This document shows, piece by piece, positions 47,766-58,905 of a stretch of DNA of 64,000 nt (position 1 is its first letter; the number at the start of each line of letters is the position of its first letter). This DNA is from Henckelia pumila (lineage: Eukaryota > Streptophyta > Magnoliopsida > Lamiales > Gesneriaceae), in assembly GCF_033568475.1 (NCBI RefSeq), contig NC_133123.1, positions 24,724,622 to 24,788,621 of the forward strand. Reading direction: 5' to 3'. The notes beneath the pieces are model-generated. The model made no database searches. It saw only the letters and a list, made by a program, of their open reading frames with translations, and was not told where the DNA came from. The translations under genes and the position numbers were made by a program.

Positions 47766-49108
47766 TGTTGGGATCGGTTCAGAGGGTAGAGGGGGGGTGA
47801 ATACACTCTGAAACTTTTCTTTTTCTTCTTTAAAATGATCAAGTGAGGTTTAGTTCACTTAACCAGTTTTCTCAACTTCTAAAACGTTTTGAACAACTTA
47901 AATAGTGCGGAAATAGTTCAGAGGTTTTAGTGATGCAAAGTTTATAATGCAATGTATGAGCAGGATGTAAGATAAATGGCAGTAAATGCTAAAGCACGAT
48001 TTTATGGAAGTTCGAAGGCTTAATCCTTCTACGTCTCCCCTTCTTCCACTTAGGAAGGAATTCACTAGAAGACTTTGGTTATTACAACGTCTTGTAATAC
48101 ACCCACTTCAGACTTAGGACTTATCCAATGCCTAATCCGAAACTCCTAGATTTACACAGATAAGATTCTCAGTTCTTATCAGACTGGTGGAAGCTTTCAG
48201 AGCAGCTTCAAGTCTCTTCAACACTGAGTATAGTTGAGTTGAGCTTCTCAGACTGCAGAGCGGTCGAGAGGCTTGAAAACCCTAGGATGATCCTTGACGA
48301 TCAGATGTGTGAACTGTAGGCGAGGGTTTATTTGAGCAGCAGATGAATGATCTTGTAAGTGTGCTTAAGTATATCAGATGAGGACTTCTGATATTATTCA
48401 AGTGATTGAAATTTTTCTGAGTTGCTTGTCTCTCTTCGTTGTCTCGTATCACTTGTTGTTGTTCACGTTGTGTATCTCTTTTTGAGCAATCTTCCCTTTA
48501 TATAGGTCAATCATCAACGTCTTTATTTTGAACGTTCTGATGCTGCATTGAATGCACATTTAATGCTCATAAATGCATTGATGATTCTGCATGAGGATCG
48601 TACACTGCAGACAACTTCCAGGGTCCAAAACTGGAATAAACGGTCGAATGCTTTATCTGCAGTCATTCTGTGTTTTTGCCATTTTGGTACAACCTGTTGT
48701 CTTGATTTGCAGGAGTCAACAAATCTTCTGAAACGCCGGTTCTGCTTTTAATAAAGGATCCTGCAAAGAACATCTTGTCACAGGTACTTGTCTCGAGATA
48801 TCTAGATAGGCAGTTGGCATTCTACCGGTAGAGATATTTGTCCTCTGCTGGTTTGAATAACCAGTCGATAAGCTTGTGACTTCAACCGGTCGAGAGATAA
48901 AGGCGGTTGACAAGCTTCCGGTAGATAGATTTATCCTCTGCTGGTTTTGATAGCCAGTCGATAGGCTTGTGACTTCAGCCGGTCGAGGGCAAAGGCGGTT
49001 GACAAGCTTCCGGTAGAAGTTGTAGTAGATTCCTGAAATACAATGGTTGGCAGCACATTCCTATACAATGAGTTGTTGTTTGTTATCACCAAAATATCGG
49101 ATTCAACA
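47766..49108 (-). repeat. 5' LTR of the Sirevirus
   Basis: 1343 bp, same length as the partner at 37826-39168, with one difference noticed. It contains the element's promoter and the U3 tandem duplication at 48841-48931 and 48932-49018. Confidence 0.95.
48497..48504 (-). promoter_or_regulatory. LTR TATA box
   Basis: TATATAAA followed by GGGAAG on the minus strand. It is the best core-promoter match in the 5' LTR and would place transcription start near 48465-48470. Confidence 0.6.
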
Positions 49109-49167
49109 ACGTTTTTTTACATACCAAAGTAATTTCTATGATACCCTCAACTATTATAAAATGAGTA

Positions 49168-49347
49168 ACACTCCTGTGAGACGGTCTCATCCGTGAGACG
49201 GTCTCATCCGTGAGACGGGTCAACCCTACCTATATTTATAATAATAAGTAATACTTTTGATATAAAATGTAATATTTTTAATAGATAACACATATAAGAG
49301 ACACGTCTCAAAAAATGACATTTGAGACTGTCTCATATGAGTTTTTG
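49168..49347 (+). mobile_element. gtgagacgg SINE-like element with 16-bp TSD, 180 bp
   Basis: The element runs from acactcctgtgagacgg to gagtttttg. It is flanked by tattataaaatgagta (49152-49167) and tattataaaatagagta (49348-49364), a long target duplication with one inserted base. The phrase tccgtgagacggtctca is repeated in tandem at its start. Long duplications of this type point to LINE-style retroposition. Diverged relatives occur near 10985-11125 and 18415-18545. Confidence 0.65.
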
Positions 49348-49374
49348 TATTATAAAATAGAGTAGAAGAATAGA

Positions 49375-50682
49375 TAGACTAGATATAGATATTGATATAT
49401 AGTTTAAACAAGGACGAAAAATAGTAATCTATATTTTTTTTTATTCCATAGTAATCTATAAATTATCATCACTCCTTAATGTCCTAATTATGACTTGCGG
49501 GTGCGTTTGGTAGGTGAGATGAGATAATTAATGTATGCGGACTTTTATGAATAAAGTAGTGATTAAAAAAAACCGTGATAATTTTATTCGTTGTTTGGTA
49601 CAATTGTTACAACATGATAAAAATGTGTTTGAGATTTCAAAATGACCATCCTACCCCTATACAGTTACTTCCATCTACATTGTTGCCTTCAAAATTGAAA
49701 ACCCATTTTTCTTTACGCCATCTAGCTGGAAATACACTTTCTCGAATTTCTGTTTTAGAGAAACATCATGTCGTCTTCGGATATGTCGATGCCATCCTGA
49801 GGGTAGTATCCTTAGGGTGGCGTGTCAGTTTATTATTGGCCACTCATGTGGGACCCACACATGAGTCCCACAAAAGTGGCCAATAAAAAACTGACACGAT
49901 GCTACTCTGAGTGTACAGGGTACCATCGAATTTTCCGTCGTCTTCATACATAGATTTGTGCCTATTGTACAAAAATTTATAGTCAAAATAACGGAGATGG
50001 AAAAAAGTTTAAAAATTGAATTTCCCTTTTTATTTCCTGCATTTTAAAAAAAACAAAAATCAATGCAGAAGTGTTATTAAAGAGTGGAGAGTGATTGAGA
50101 GTCAAAATTGCAGACAAACAACAGAATAATTAAATGAAGAATAAGAAAGACGGTCGAAAGCTCTTCTACAAAAAAAACCATACAATTTAAAAAAATTGCA
50201 GAGGAAAACATGTCAAGGAGAATCGAACAAGACGGAAGAAGAATACAGTCGCCGAAGTTGAGCAGCGAGAATCCATGGTTGTGGAGTGGCATGAGAACTG
50301 CTAGGAAGGTTACAAAAGATAAGCTGGTAAATAAACTAGGGGAAAGGGTAATCCGGTAATTTTCAACATGAATCCAACTTACTGTGCCAATTTGTATTAC
50401 AATACCAGGGGAGAGCCTCGGATAACAATCTAACGTTTTATCTCGGAAATAGTCGAATAATCACGGGCCGTAGGTTATCACTCCAAAGGCGAAAAAACGA
50501 TACAAACTACGGATTATGGGCTTATCATTAATTTATCCAGCATACCAAACATATCTAGGGATGAGATTTTAAATTGTTCTCTGGACGAAATATTTTAATC
50601 AAATTACGTAGTTGATGATATAATAATCTAATTAAACATAATATTTTAATTGTTCTCTTAACGGAAAAATTATCATTATATA
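49375..50682. other. Intergenic; TIR-like ends and a hairpin, no gene
   Basis: The phrase ggtgcgtttggta at about 49501 and its inverse taccaaacatatct at about 50542 hint at a roughly 1-kb non-autonomous DNA element, with no clear duplication. No ORF has family resemblance. Confidence 0.4.
49821..49898. repeat. Hairpin-forming inverted repeat, 78 bp
   Basis: Arms cgtgtcagtttattattggccact and its near-complement (agtggccaataaaaaactgacacg) are about 24 bp long. A central second inverted repeat (catgtgggacccacacatg) gives a long stem. Confidence 0.8.
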
Positions 50683-50947
50683 TCTATACTATTAATAAAG
50701 GGAGAGACCATTTTAATAACTATTTTTGGTGAAATTTTTTTTTTGTTCCAAAAATACCCTTAGCACTCCACTTTCAACTTTTTTAACCGGTCATCACTTT
50801 GCTTATAAGTTTTATGCAGTTACCTATTTCATTTTCTTAAATTGATAAATTTTATTTTTATCTTCTCAAGAAAAAAATTTCATTCTCCATTTTTTTTCAC
50901 GAGCAGCGGTTTTTATGCACACACATCGTGTGTTCCATTATTGCTAG
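50683..50947 (+). mobile_element. Helitron-like non-autonomous element, 265 bp
   Basis: Starts TCTATACTATTAATAAAGGG after A and ends with the hairpin ACACACA-TCG-TGTGT and GCTAG before T. It has no TIR or target duplication. It shares its start with the minus-strand element at 6091-6370. Confidence 0.75.
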
Positions 50948-51227
50948 TACTATTAATTAAGGAAGATGTGTGAATAGTAACTTAAATTTGGTGAGCCTTT
51001 TTTCAATATATCAATAATATCCTTTGTTCAATAATCTAAACATAATATTTTAATCGTTCTCTTAACGGAACAATTATCATTGTATATACTATTAATATAT
51101 TTTCTATCTCTTCTATTTTATTAAAGTTAAGAAATTGGTATGTTGGCAGAGACGTAACTAGGATTTTTCTTCAAGGGGCTAAATTTTAGGTACAAAAAAA
51201 TTATAGACATTGAATATTCTAATCTAT

Positions 51228-51274
<47 letters not shown>

Positions 51275-53775
51275 ATATAATCTAATTAACTCTCTAAATT
51301 TATATATCATTTAGTTTTTCATAAGTTTTAAATTTTATTAAATATCAATATCATAATAATGATATAAAAATCTAACTTTTATTATATTAGCTCCCCTAAA
51401 CTTAATAGAGAATAGTATATTATATCATTACACAATTTTTTTTTAAAAAAAATAAAGCATTTTCCATTTGAAATCTAATATATGGATGATACTTGTCTAA
51501 TTTTTTTAATTAATTATCTTTATAATATAATTTATTATAAGTATAATATAATTGAAATTTCTCAAACTCCATTTGAAAATTTAGTTGGTCCAAATCAAAG
51601 TTAAAATAGCCCAAAACAAAAAAAATTATATGTTTGATAGAACCCAAAACAAAAAATATTATTAGTCTATATCAAACATTGAAAGAGCCCAAAAAAAAAT
51701 TGAAAAAACCCAAAAAGGAAAAAAAATGCATTATATTGGACCTTAAAAATATAAACATAATATATACATATATATTAATATATGGGCTAAGGGTGGGGGC
51801 GGCTTTGGTCCGTCCCTGTATGTTGGTATGACCAACCCTTTTATTTTTACCTTTTGATGACAATGTCATTACAAAAATATCACTTTCACATAATTTTTTC
51901 AATTTTTTCAGATATCCATTTACAAAATTTCTATTTTTCATTCCACAATTTTTTTGTTTTCATTTTTCAATTAACAAAATTTACAAAATTTCCATTTTTT
52001 ACTTTCACTCTTTTTTTTTTTACATTTTCAATTAAAATATTGGAACGTATAATGCACGCTTGCGTTTGTGTGCTATTTTTTATTAAGAGTGAGAGTCATT
52101 TAAAAAATGATTGGTATGTTGGTATGACAACACACCAAAATTTAGTTCCAAATCTATCCCTCCTAACTACTTTTAACTAACTACTTTTGGTGTCATGGTG
52201 AATTTTCTTCATTTTTTCCCTTTATACCCCTACACTCTCTCTCCAACTCACTCACACCACAATTTTATTTCACCATCATTGATTCTTTTTATCATCATTA
52301 TTTTCATCAATCTAAAAGTGAATTTAATTCATAACTAATTTTTTTAATTTGAAAAATAAAATAAAAAATATAAACAAACACTTTTAAATTAACAAATTAT
52401 TCAATATAAAATACATTATATTTGTATATAATATGTTACACACGCAATGTGTGTGCTCCATCGCTAGTTTTTATTAAGAATGATGGTCATTTAAAAAATG
52501 ATTGGTATGTTGGTATGACAACACACCAAAATTTAGTTCCAAATTTACCCCTCCTACTTTGATCTTTTGATTTTGAAAGTAAAATTAATTAGATGTCTTT
52601 CCAACTTCTCCACTCATTTCTCCCATCTGATGCCACACGTTTCTAATTTTGTTTTCCCATGAAATACTAAATAATAGATTACTCATAATTAAGAAATATT
52701 TAACACTAATTACATGATTTCATATTATATACTTTATTATTAATATTATATATATACTTTATTAATTAAAATAATTACAAGGAAACAATATATCTATTTA
52801 TCAATTATATTTCACACACAACGTGTGTGTTCAATTACTAGTATACTATTAATTAAGAAAGAAGGTGAATAGTAACTGAAATTTGGTAAGGCTTTTTTCA
52901 ATATACCAATAATATCCTTAGTTAGTATTTTTGTTTTCCAACCTTTATTTACTATTTTTTTTTTACAAATTTTCTTATTTTATAATGACACGCCAAATGT
53001 TTTTTTTTTTACCACATTTGCCCCTCATAATATTATCTTCTTTCAGATTTAAAATTTAAATTATGCTATCAAAAAAACTTCCAATTGTGGAAGAATTATG
53101 TGAATTTTTTTCTTTTAAATAAACACGTCTTACACACGCTAGTTTTTATTAAGAGTGAGGGTCATTTAAAAACTGATTGGTATGTTGGTACGACAACACA
53201 CCAAAATTTAGTTCCAAATCTACCCCTCTTACTTTGATCTTTTTGATTTTGAAAGTAAAATTAATTAGTTGTCTTTCCAACATCTCCAATCATTTCTCCC
53301 ATCAGATGCCACACGTTCCTAATTTTGTTTTCCTATCAAATACTAAATAATAGATTACTCATGATGAAGAAATATTTAACACTAATTACATGATTCCATA
53401 TTATATACTTTATTATTAGTATTATATATATATACTTTATTAATTAAAATACATTACATGCAAACAATATATCTATTTATTAATTATATTTCACACACAA
53501 CGTGTATGTGCTCAATTACTAGTATATACTATTAATTAAAGAAGAGGATGAATAGTAACTGAAATTTGGTGAGGTTTTTTCAATATACCAATAATATCAT
53601 TAGTTAGTTTTTTTGTTTTCCAACCTTTATTTACTATTTTTGTTTTTTTACAAATCTTCTTATTTTATAATTTAAATTTAAATTATAAAATTTATGAAAC
53701 AAAAATAAATTTTAAAAAATGATTGTATAAACACGCAATTTGTGTTCCAAGACGCGCGCATATATATCAACTACT
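50948..53775 (+). mobile_element. Array of Helitron-like segments, partly in tandem duplication
   Basis: Successive segments end in hairpin-CTAG at 52467, 52841 and 53522, and one without a clear hairpin ends at 53142. Segment 52468-52841 (374 bp) is repeated as 53143-53522 (380 bp). The sequence after each (starting tatactattaattaa...gaatagtaactgaaatttggt) is repeated too, so a two-element block of about 675 bp is in tandem. Related start sequence also occurs at 50948. One segment is split by the hAT element at 51147-51818. No coding capacity. Confidence 0.6.
51147..51818. mobile_element. hAT-type non-autonomous element, perfect TSD, 672 bp
   Basis: Ends CAGAGACGTAACTAGG and CAGGGACGGACCAAAG (complement) with a perfect 8-bp duplication tatgttgg (51139-51146, 51819-51826). 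The ends relate it to the element at 6637-7699. It holds a (TA)n(TG)n tract at about 51230-51271. Confidence 0.88.
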
Positions 53776-54452
53776 ACTGATGCACACGTACGTAACACAT
53801 GTAACATAATACATAAACGTCATAATATATTGCGTGTACATTAAAAAAATTGTAGACAATGAATATAATTTTGAAATGAATTAATATGGGAAAAGAAGAT
53901 GAGCAAAAGAAATTGGAGAACTGTGCCGAGTGGGCAATGCGCGCGCGTGTGTGTAAAACCAATGTTTTGGCAACAATTCTTTGCTATACACTAAACTTGT
54001 AGTGTTATAGACGATTTTGTTGAGTTTTGTGTTGTATGTTGACATTCATTCATTTGTAATAATTATATAATTTTTACGTAAAAATAATCAAAGTGTTTAA
54101 TTTTTGTAGAAAAATAAAATTTAAAACCAATCATTCAAACGATAAAATCTTGGTTAGGTTTGGGTTGGTTTCGCCATTATTAATTCATACGTGTACGTAT
54201 GTTTTCTTGTTATGGAACAGAACTAATAAATTTGATATGGTTCGTTTTTTTTTTTTAATCAATAATTGAACCAAACCGAAACTTCAAAATCTCGAATAAC
54301 TATTAATAAAAACAAATATCTTGAAGATTTGAATAAAAGAGCATCAACAAACTCCTTCAAAAGCAAACTTCATGATCTCAAGTTCACACAAGAACCAAAT
54401 GAAATATTGTGCACATAATATTATATAATTTGAATATAACACGTATATCCCC
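53776..54452. other. Intergenic, 3' of CHIL, no gene
   Basis: AT-rich, with a short run of gcgcgcgtgtgtgt near 53940. No supported ORF. The right part would include the CHIL 3' UTR. Confidence 0.6.
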
Positions 54453-55772
54453 TTATTTTGCTAACTCTTGGGAAAGGGTGGTAGCCAATGAGGCGATTGT
54501 GGCTGGGGAGAGTCCCCTACTCCCTCCCAAGTACCATTTTAGTATCATCTCCACCACATTTGCATTCTTCACCTCCACTTTCGAATCTTCTTTCCCCTCC
54601 GTCGAAAACCCCATCTGTTCAAATTTATAAAAGAACCCGAAATCATCCCCACGACGAATTTTAGGTATATCAAAACGTTGAAGAGCCACGATATAGTGGA
54701 TCCTCGATTAAAAATAAAATAAAAACCCGAAAAGGGAAAATATATGTTACCTCAAGAGTTGGGGGAGTGGCCGGTGAGAAATAAAATGTCAAGATTGAAT
54801 CTTTCTTGAAATATTTGGATTGGAAAAAAGCCACAACTTCCTCCAATGCCTCCTCTTCCTCTTCCTCATATTTATCCACGGCAGCCAAACGATCCCTTAC
54901 CGCACTCTCTAGCTGGACTCCATATTGTGACCCTTTTATCTCCTTTATCACCACCACTCTAATAAATTTTTCAACCGGGGCTGAAAAAAATATATATAAT
55001 AAATTCGAATTCAATTTTGGTTAATATCCATTTATTTTTTTTAAAAAAAAAATTATCTGACAAATGCTCCATTAATTTATAATTTAGTAGATGTATAAAA
55101 GTTTCATTTATAAATAAATTATTCTTAAAATAACATGTTTTTATATATATATATATATATATATATTATATTACCTGAAATTATAGCCTCAAAAAAGGCA
55201 TCATCTTTAGCAATTTCATCACCTGATTTCCCCTTCCATTCTTGTAAACTTGCCACAATTTGAGGATCCAAGTAAACTCCAATGGCTGTAAACTTAATCT
55301 GGAGGAAGTGTATCTCAATATCCGTAATTCCTGATAGCACACGTTTTCAGATATTCAATAAATTAATTAATCGGGACTACTTTATATTAAAACACGACTG
55401 CCCCTTTTCACAAAACAACATTACAATTCATCTGGGCTTGCAGGATCATATAATAAATTTTGCTATAATTGAATTAGAAAAAAAAATTGCTAATTTATAT
55501 ATTCACAAATCTCATATATATAGATATTGTTATGAACTTACCATATCCTAGCAAGGGCAATGGTTTGGTGAAATTAATTTGTGGAGGAAAAGGCACTTCG
55601 TCCACCATCACATGCTCAACTTCACTACCCACTGCATGCACAAAATTTACATCAAAACTATTACTAAATAAATTTCACATGTTATAGACATATACATGCA
55701 TATGTGTATATATTTTGTTTCTGAATACATGCATGCTAAAATCTTGAAACAAAGAATGTAAAAGAGCTTACT
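54453..55772 (-). CDS. CHIL: Chalcone isomerase-like protein (type IV CHI fold), 212 aa
   Basis: Coding exons on the minus strand are 55631-55542, 55330-55175, 54980-54751 and 54614-54453, preceded by a leader exon ending at 55772. With the single A from the leader exon they make 639 bp. The protein begins [19 protein letters not shown] and includes [34 protein letters not shown]-type [17 protein letters not shown], the acidic [24 protein letters not shown], and [14 protein letters not shown] near the end. These match plant CHIL rather than catalytic chalcone isomerase; by ungapped comparison the catalytic Asn region of true CHI reads ESAVRDR here. CHIL binds chalcone synthase and raises flavonoid output without isomerase activity. 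The next in-frame ATG (MVDEVPFPP) would shorten it by seven residues. Intron 3 has an AT repeat. Confidence 0.9.
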
Positions 55773-55842
55773 TTGTGATGTGGATCAAGAAATTTCTCAG
55801 AAATCAACAGCAAAATAAGAGAAATGAAAATGAAAATTGTAG

Positions 55843-55884
<42 letters not shown>

Positions 55885-57300
55885 GTAGAGGTCGTTAATA
55901 TAATTAAATGCTTGAAGCTACTTTTCATACTTGCCATTAAGCGTTCGATGAGGTATAGTTAGGTAGACCGGACGAGCGAGTAGGGTGACAGAGTGACTTC
56001 TTTTTTTATTTTTCTTTTTTCTTTTGTCTTTTCCACTTAAAATATGACAAGGGATCGAAACTGGATGAATTCGAGTTCATTGGTTTACTGAAAAGTTTTA
56101 CTATATTTTTGACTAATAATTCGGTCCATTTATATGGCCTCACTCAATTCATTAATTAGTATTTTTTTTCCAACGGTAATATTTTTTAACCCAAAATATT
56201 GATAATTTTTTGGAAAATGATGATATATCATGGATCGAATGTCAGAATCGATTGGTGTCTGGTGAGATAGTTCGAGAAATTGTCAATCTATCTAGGCAAC
56301 CACAACTCTCGTCTCCAATGAAAAATGAAAAATGAAAAATTAGTACATGGACTGATAACAAGACAACGAAATAAAAACGTACCAGGATAAAAATATAAAT
56401 TTTCCCAAGAGTGTCCTATAGGATTTTTTTTAATTGTTTTTTTTTAAAAAAATATATAATAATTGGGGTGGGAGAGTTTCTAACCGAGACATTCTCCATG
56501 ACTTATAACGTACCATTGAATAAAATGACTTGAAAAAATGGGGCACACCGAACGAAGTTTGGTGGGGATTAATAGTATGGGAAACTTACACGAAGCAACT
56601 ACGCGGCCGTTTGGTGGCATGAGCACCAACGCTTCTTTCACCTACCCAAAATATATAGCACAATTAATTTATATTTTAGCAATAGAATTTTAATTAGTAA
56701 CTATAATAATAAATATTAGTATTTTTTTGTCTTGGTTTTTTTAAACAAATTAATAATAACAATAATAATAAATTCGTAAATGTGTCGATAATTTAAGGGC
56801 AAATTATTTAAAATCCCAAACCCAAATTTTTTTTTTCTTAACTCCCTACACTCAAATTTCTTTGTTTCAATTTCCTAGTGGTCCCCAATTTTGTTTTAAA
56901 AAGTGTTTAGTATTTAATCTTTAGTACGTGACATTGTTTTACCTATCGAACCTGTTCAGGTAAAGCAGAACTATCGCAAAAAATGGTGTATTTGCTAGCA
57001 ACAACATAATGGAGGCAGTCAATCAATATAGATTGATCCGATTACGCAAGGTTTCCAGCCGATATACTCTGGATTAGGGCCAACATGCTTCCGTAAGATG
57101 AATTAAATTCAAATAACTCTTTGACCATAATATCGTCTGGTCATACCTGTCGAGTTTTACGAAGTACTCCTCACACTCCAACCACGCAGTCGCAACAGAT
57201 GATTTTTTGCACAAGCTCCTTCAACGACACCCAGCACAGCCTTAATTCGTTTTCTACCTTAAGGCGTATGATATATAAATTTAATTATAAAATATGAGCA
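55773..57300. other. CHIL leader, promoter and intergenic DNA
   Basis: The CHIL leader exon probably extends to about 55830, with an (AT)n tract at 55846-55880 just upstream. The segment 56580-56650 is GC-richer and open on the minus strand between possible splice sites, but it matches nothing I know. 56940-57260 is non-repetitive with no family resemblance. Confidence 0.5.
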
Positions 57301-57528
57301 TGAAAGAACAAGAGACTTTAGAAAAATTATTCAGACATAATATTATTACATAAATGAACTCCTTTGAAGAGGAGAAGATAACTTGTTCAGCTACTCATAG
57401 TAGCCTTGTTCTTGAAATACATAAAACTTGAAAACTTATTACAAATTTAGAAAGAAAAATATTACAACAATTTATTTGTAAGAAAACTGAAGGGAATGAT
57501 CGATATCTTTAGCTTCCTTGAACGCCTG

Positions 57529-57722
57529 TATTTATAGCTGAGGTTCCACTCGTTTCACCGAAAAACTTCAGGGAATCTTACATCTGTTTGTCCTGGCCCT
57601 CTCTGCCATTATTAATGACATCTTTTGCTAGTAAATGAGTAACACATTATCCACCTTGTCCTGTAATGCCATTACTGATGGAATCTTTTGTTAGTGGAGG
57701 AGTCACATGTCGTCCTTTTTCT
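57529..57722 (-). promoter_or_regulatory. Promoter-like segment with TATAAATA and tandem repeats
   Basis: The minus strand has TATAAATA at 57536-57529. Upstream of it are two direct repeats of about 57 bp (about 57604-57664 and 57665-57722; shared phrase aatgccattactgatg / tgccattattaatga, then atcttttg). This looks like a core promoter with duplicated upstream elements, as in LTRs or pararetroviral promoters, but I found no matching LTR partner or coding region. Confidence 0.35.
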
Positions 57723-57777
57723 TTTGGCTCTATCATCCTCTCATGCATGTTTTATTGTTGTCGGGGCATCATCTCCT

Positions 57778-58383
57778 TTAGCAATGTTCCCCTTGAAAAA
57801 CGTGTTTTTGGTGGTCCCTGACCACCTTTGCTTGTCTCGGAAAAATCCTTCCGATCTGTTCGGGGTCGGAATCTTTTCCCGAATTCAGGCTCTTTTTGGT
57901 TTGGGCACTCTGGGCAGATAATTTCTGACCATCTTCCCACATGAGCCATGTTACAAAATTTTTGGCGAGTTTTTTTTTACTCCCTGGAAGCTTGCTATTC
58001 CACAAAAAAAACCTCTTCTTTTCGAAGAGCTCTTCCGCAAAACCAATAGTTTTTCCTGTCATTGTGTTTAACAGGAAAGATCCATTCACAGAATTTTGGT
58101 AAAACTTGAATGAAAACTTTACTTTGTCCATCTCAGCGAGACATACCACTGGCGGTGGCTGTGGCGGTGAATGGTGAAGGTAATCGTCCCAAAAATTGCC
58201 GTCGAAATCCGTGTGATCCTGTTCATTTTCAATTGGTGGAACAACTTCGGGTGGAACAACTTCGGGTTGAACTTCTGGTGCAACGACTTCTGGTGGTTGA
58301 ACATCTACATCTTCTGGGACTAGTTTTACCCGAACAATCCGGAATTTCCAGTTTCGGTGGAAAGCATATAACTCTGCAACCAT
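57778..58383 (-). CDS. Unknown protein, array unit 1, with unique C-terminus (201 aa)
   Basis: I do not recognise this family. ATG start (MVAELYAFHRNWKF). Residues about 1-27 are basic and hydrophobic, 28-75 are a Pro/Glu/Val-rich repeat (PPEVVAPEVQPEVVPPEVV), and 76-97 are acidic, then aromatic (NFWDDYLHHSPPQPPP). Here, unlike the other units, the frame continues for about 100 residues of ordinary-looking sequence (KVKFSFKFYQNSVNGSFLL, NFVTWLMWEDGQKL) that is Lys-rich, to a TGA. A spliced form would join it in frame to the open segment at 58452-58650 (RILQFLTPKERVTTRPKRYR), which has no ATG of its own. This unit may be nearest to the original gene, with the others being copies of its 5' part. 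Confidence 0.4.
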   Translation of the reverse strand: MVAELYAFHRNWKFRIVRVKLVPEDVDVQPPEVVAPEVQPEVVPPEVVPPIENEQDHTDFDGNFWDDYLHHSPPQPPPVVCLAEMDKVKFSFKFYQNSVNGSFLLNTMTGKTIGFAEELFEKKRFFLWNSKLPGSKKKLAKNFVTWLMWEDGQKLSAQSAQTKKSLNSGKDSDPEQIGRIFPRQAKVVRDHQKHVFQGEHC

Positions 58384-58819
58384 AAAATATATTTTAGGAC
58401 GACACAGAACAGAAAATAGCTCAAAATTAAAAAAAAAATTAAAAAAATTACCCAGCCTCTCCTTTTGGCCTAAACTTCTAAAGAGCCAATTCGTTCTTCT
58501 CCAATAGTCTTCTTTTGTCTTTCTCTTCCAATCATAAAATCTCCTATTAAAGGAATCTCTCTTTGCCCTATATCGTTTGGGTCTCGTGGTTACTCTTTCT
58601 TTCGGAGTTAAAAATTGCAAGATCCGAACTATTGGAAGCCGGGCTTCCAACCCCGGCCACCACCGGAGGACGAAGAAGCCATTGTTTGAAAAAGTAGAAA
58701 AGAAAGAGGAGAGAGTAGAAAGATGAATGTTTCTTGTCGCCCAAGAAGAACTGAACGGATTTCAAATATTTTATTTATTTAATTAATAAAACACATGGAG
58801 TAACCCTTAATTAATTAAT

Positions 58820-58822
<3 letters not shown>

Positions 58823-58905
<83 letters not shown>

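Larger units (their letters stand above)
37826..49108 (-). mobile_element. Complete Sirevirus-type Ty1/Copia retrotransposon, 11.3 kb
   Basis: Two 1343-bp LTRs bound the element, with a 5-bp target duplication acgtt (37821-37825 and 49109-49113). On the minus strand the order is 5' LTR, tRNA-Met-type primer site, gag, amber stop, pol (protease, integrase, reverse transcriptase, RNase H), an extra ORF, polypurine tract, 3' LTR. This order, with a large third ORF after pol and a ...CACCAAAAAGGGGGAAAT polypurine region, is that of the Sirevirus (SIRE1/Maximus) lineage. All coding parts are open, so it may be mobile or a helper for relatives. It inserted into a Helitron-like element. Confidence 0.93.

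Noticed and set aside
56580-56650. Possible extra exon on the minus strand (KEALVLMPPNGRVVAS)
   Set aside because: Open and bordered by AG and GT, but too short, with no partner exon and no recognised family.
58110-58385. Plus-strand ORFs rich in Val/Glu/Leu across the tandem array
   Set aside because: Reverse reading of the Pro/Glu/Val-coding minisatellite; the minus-strand frame has ATG starts and conserved splice-like borders.
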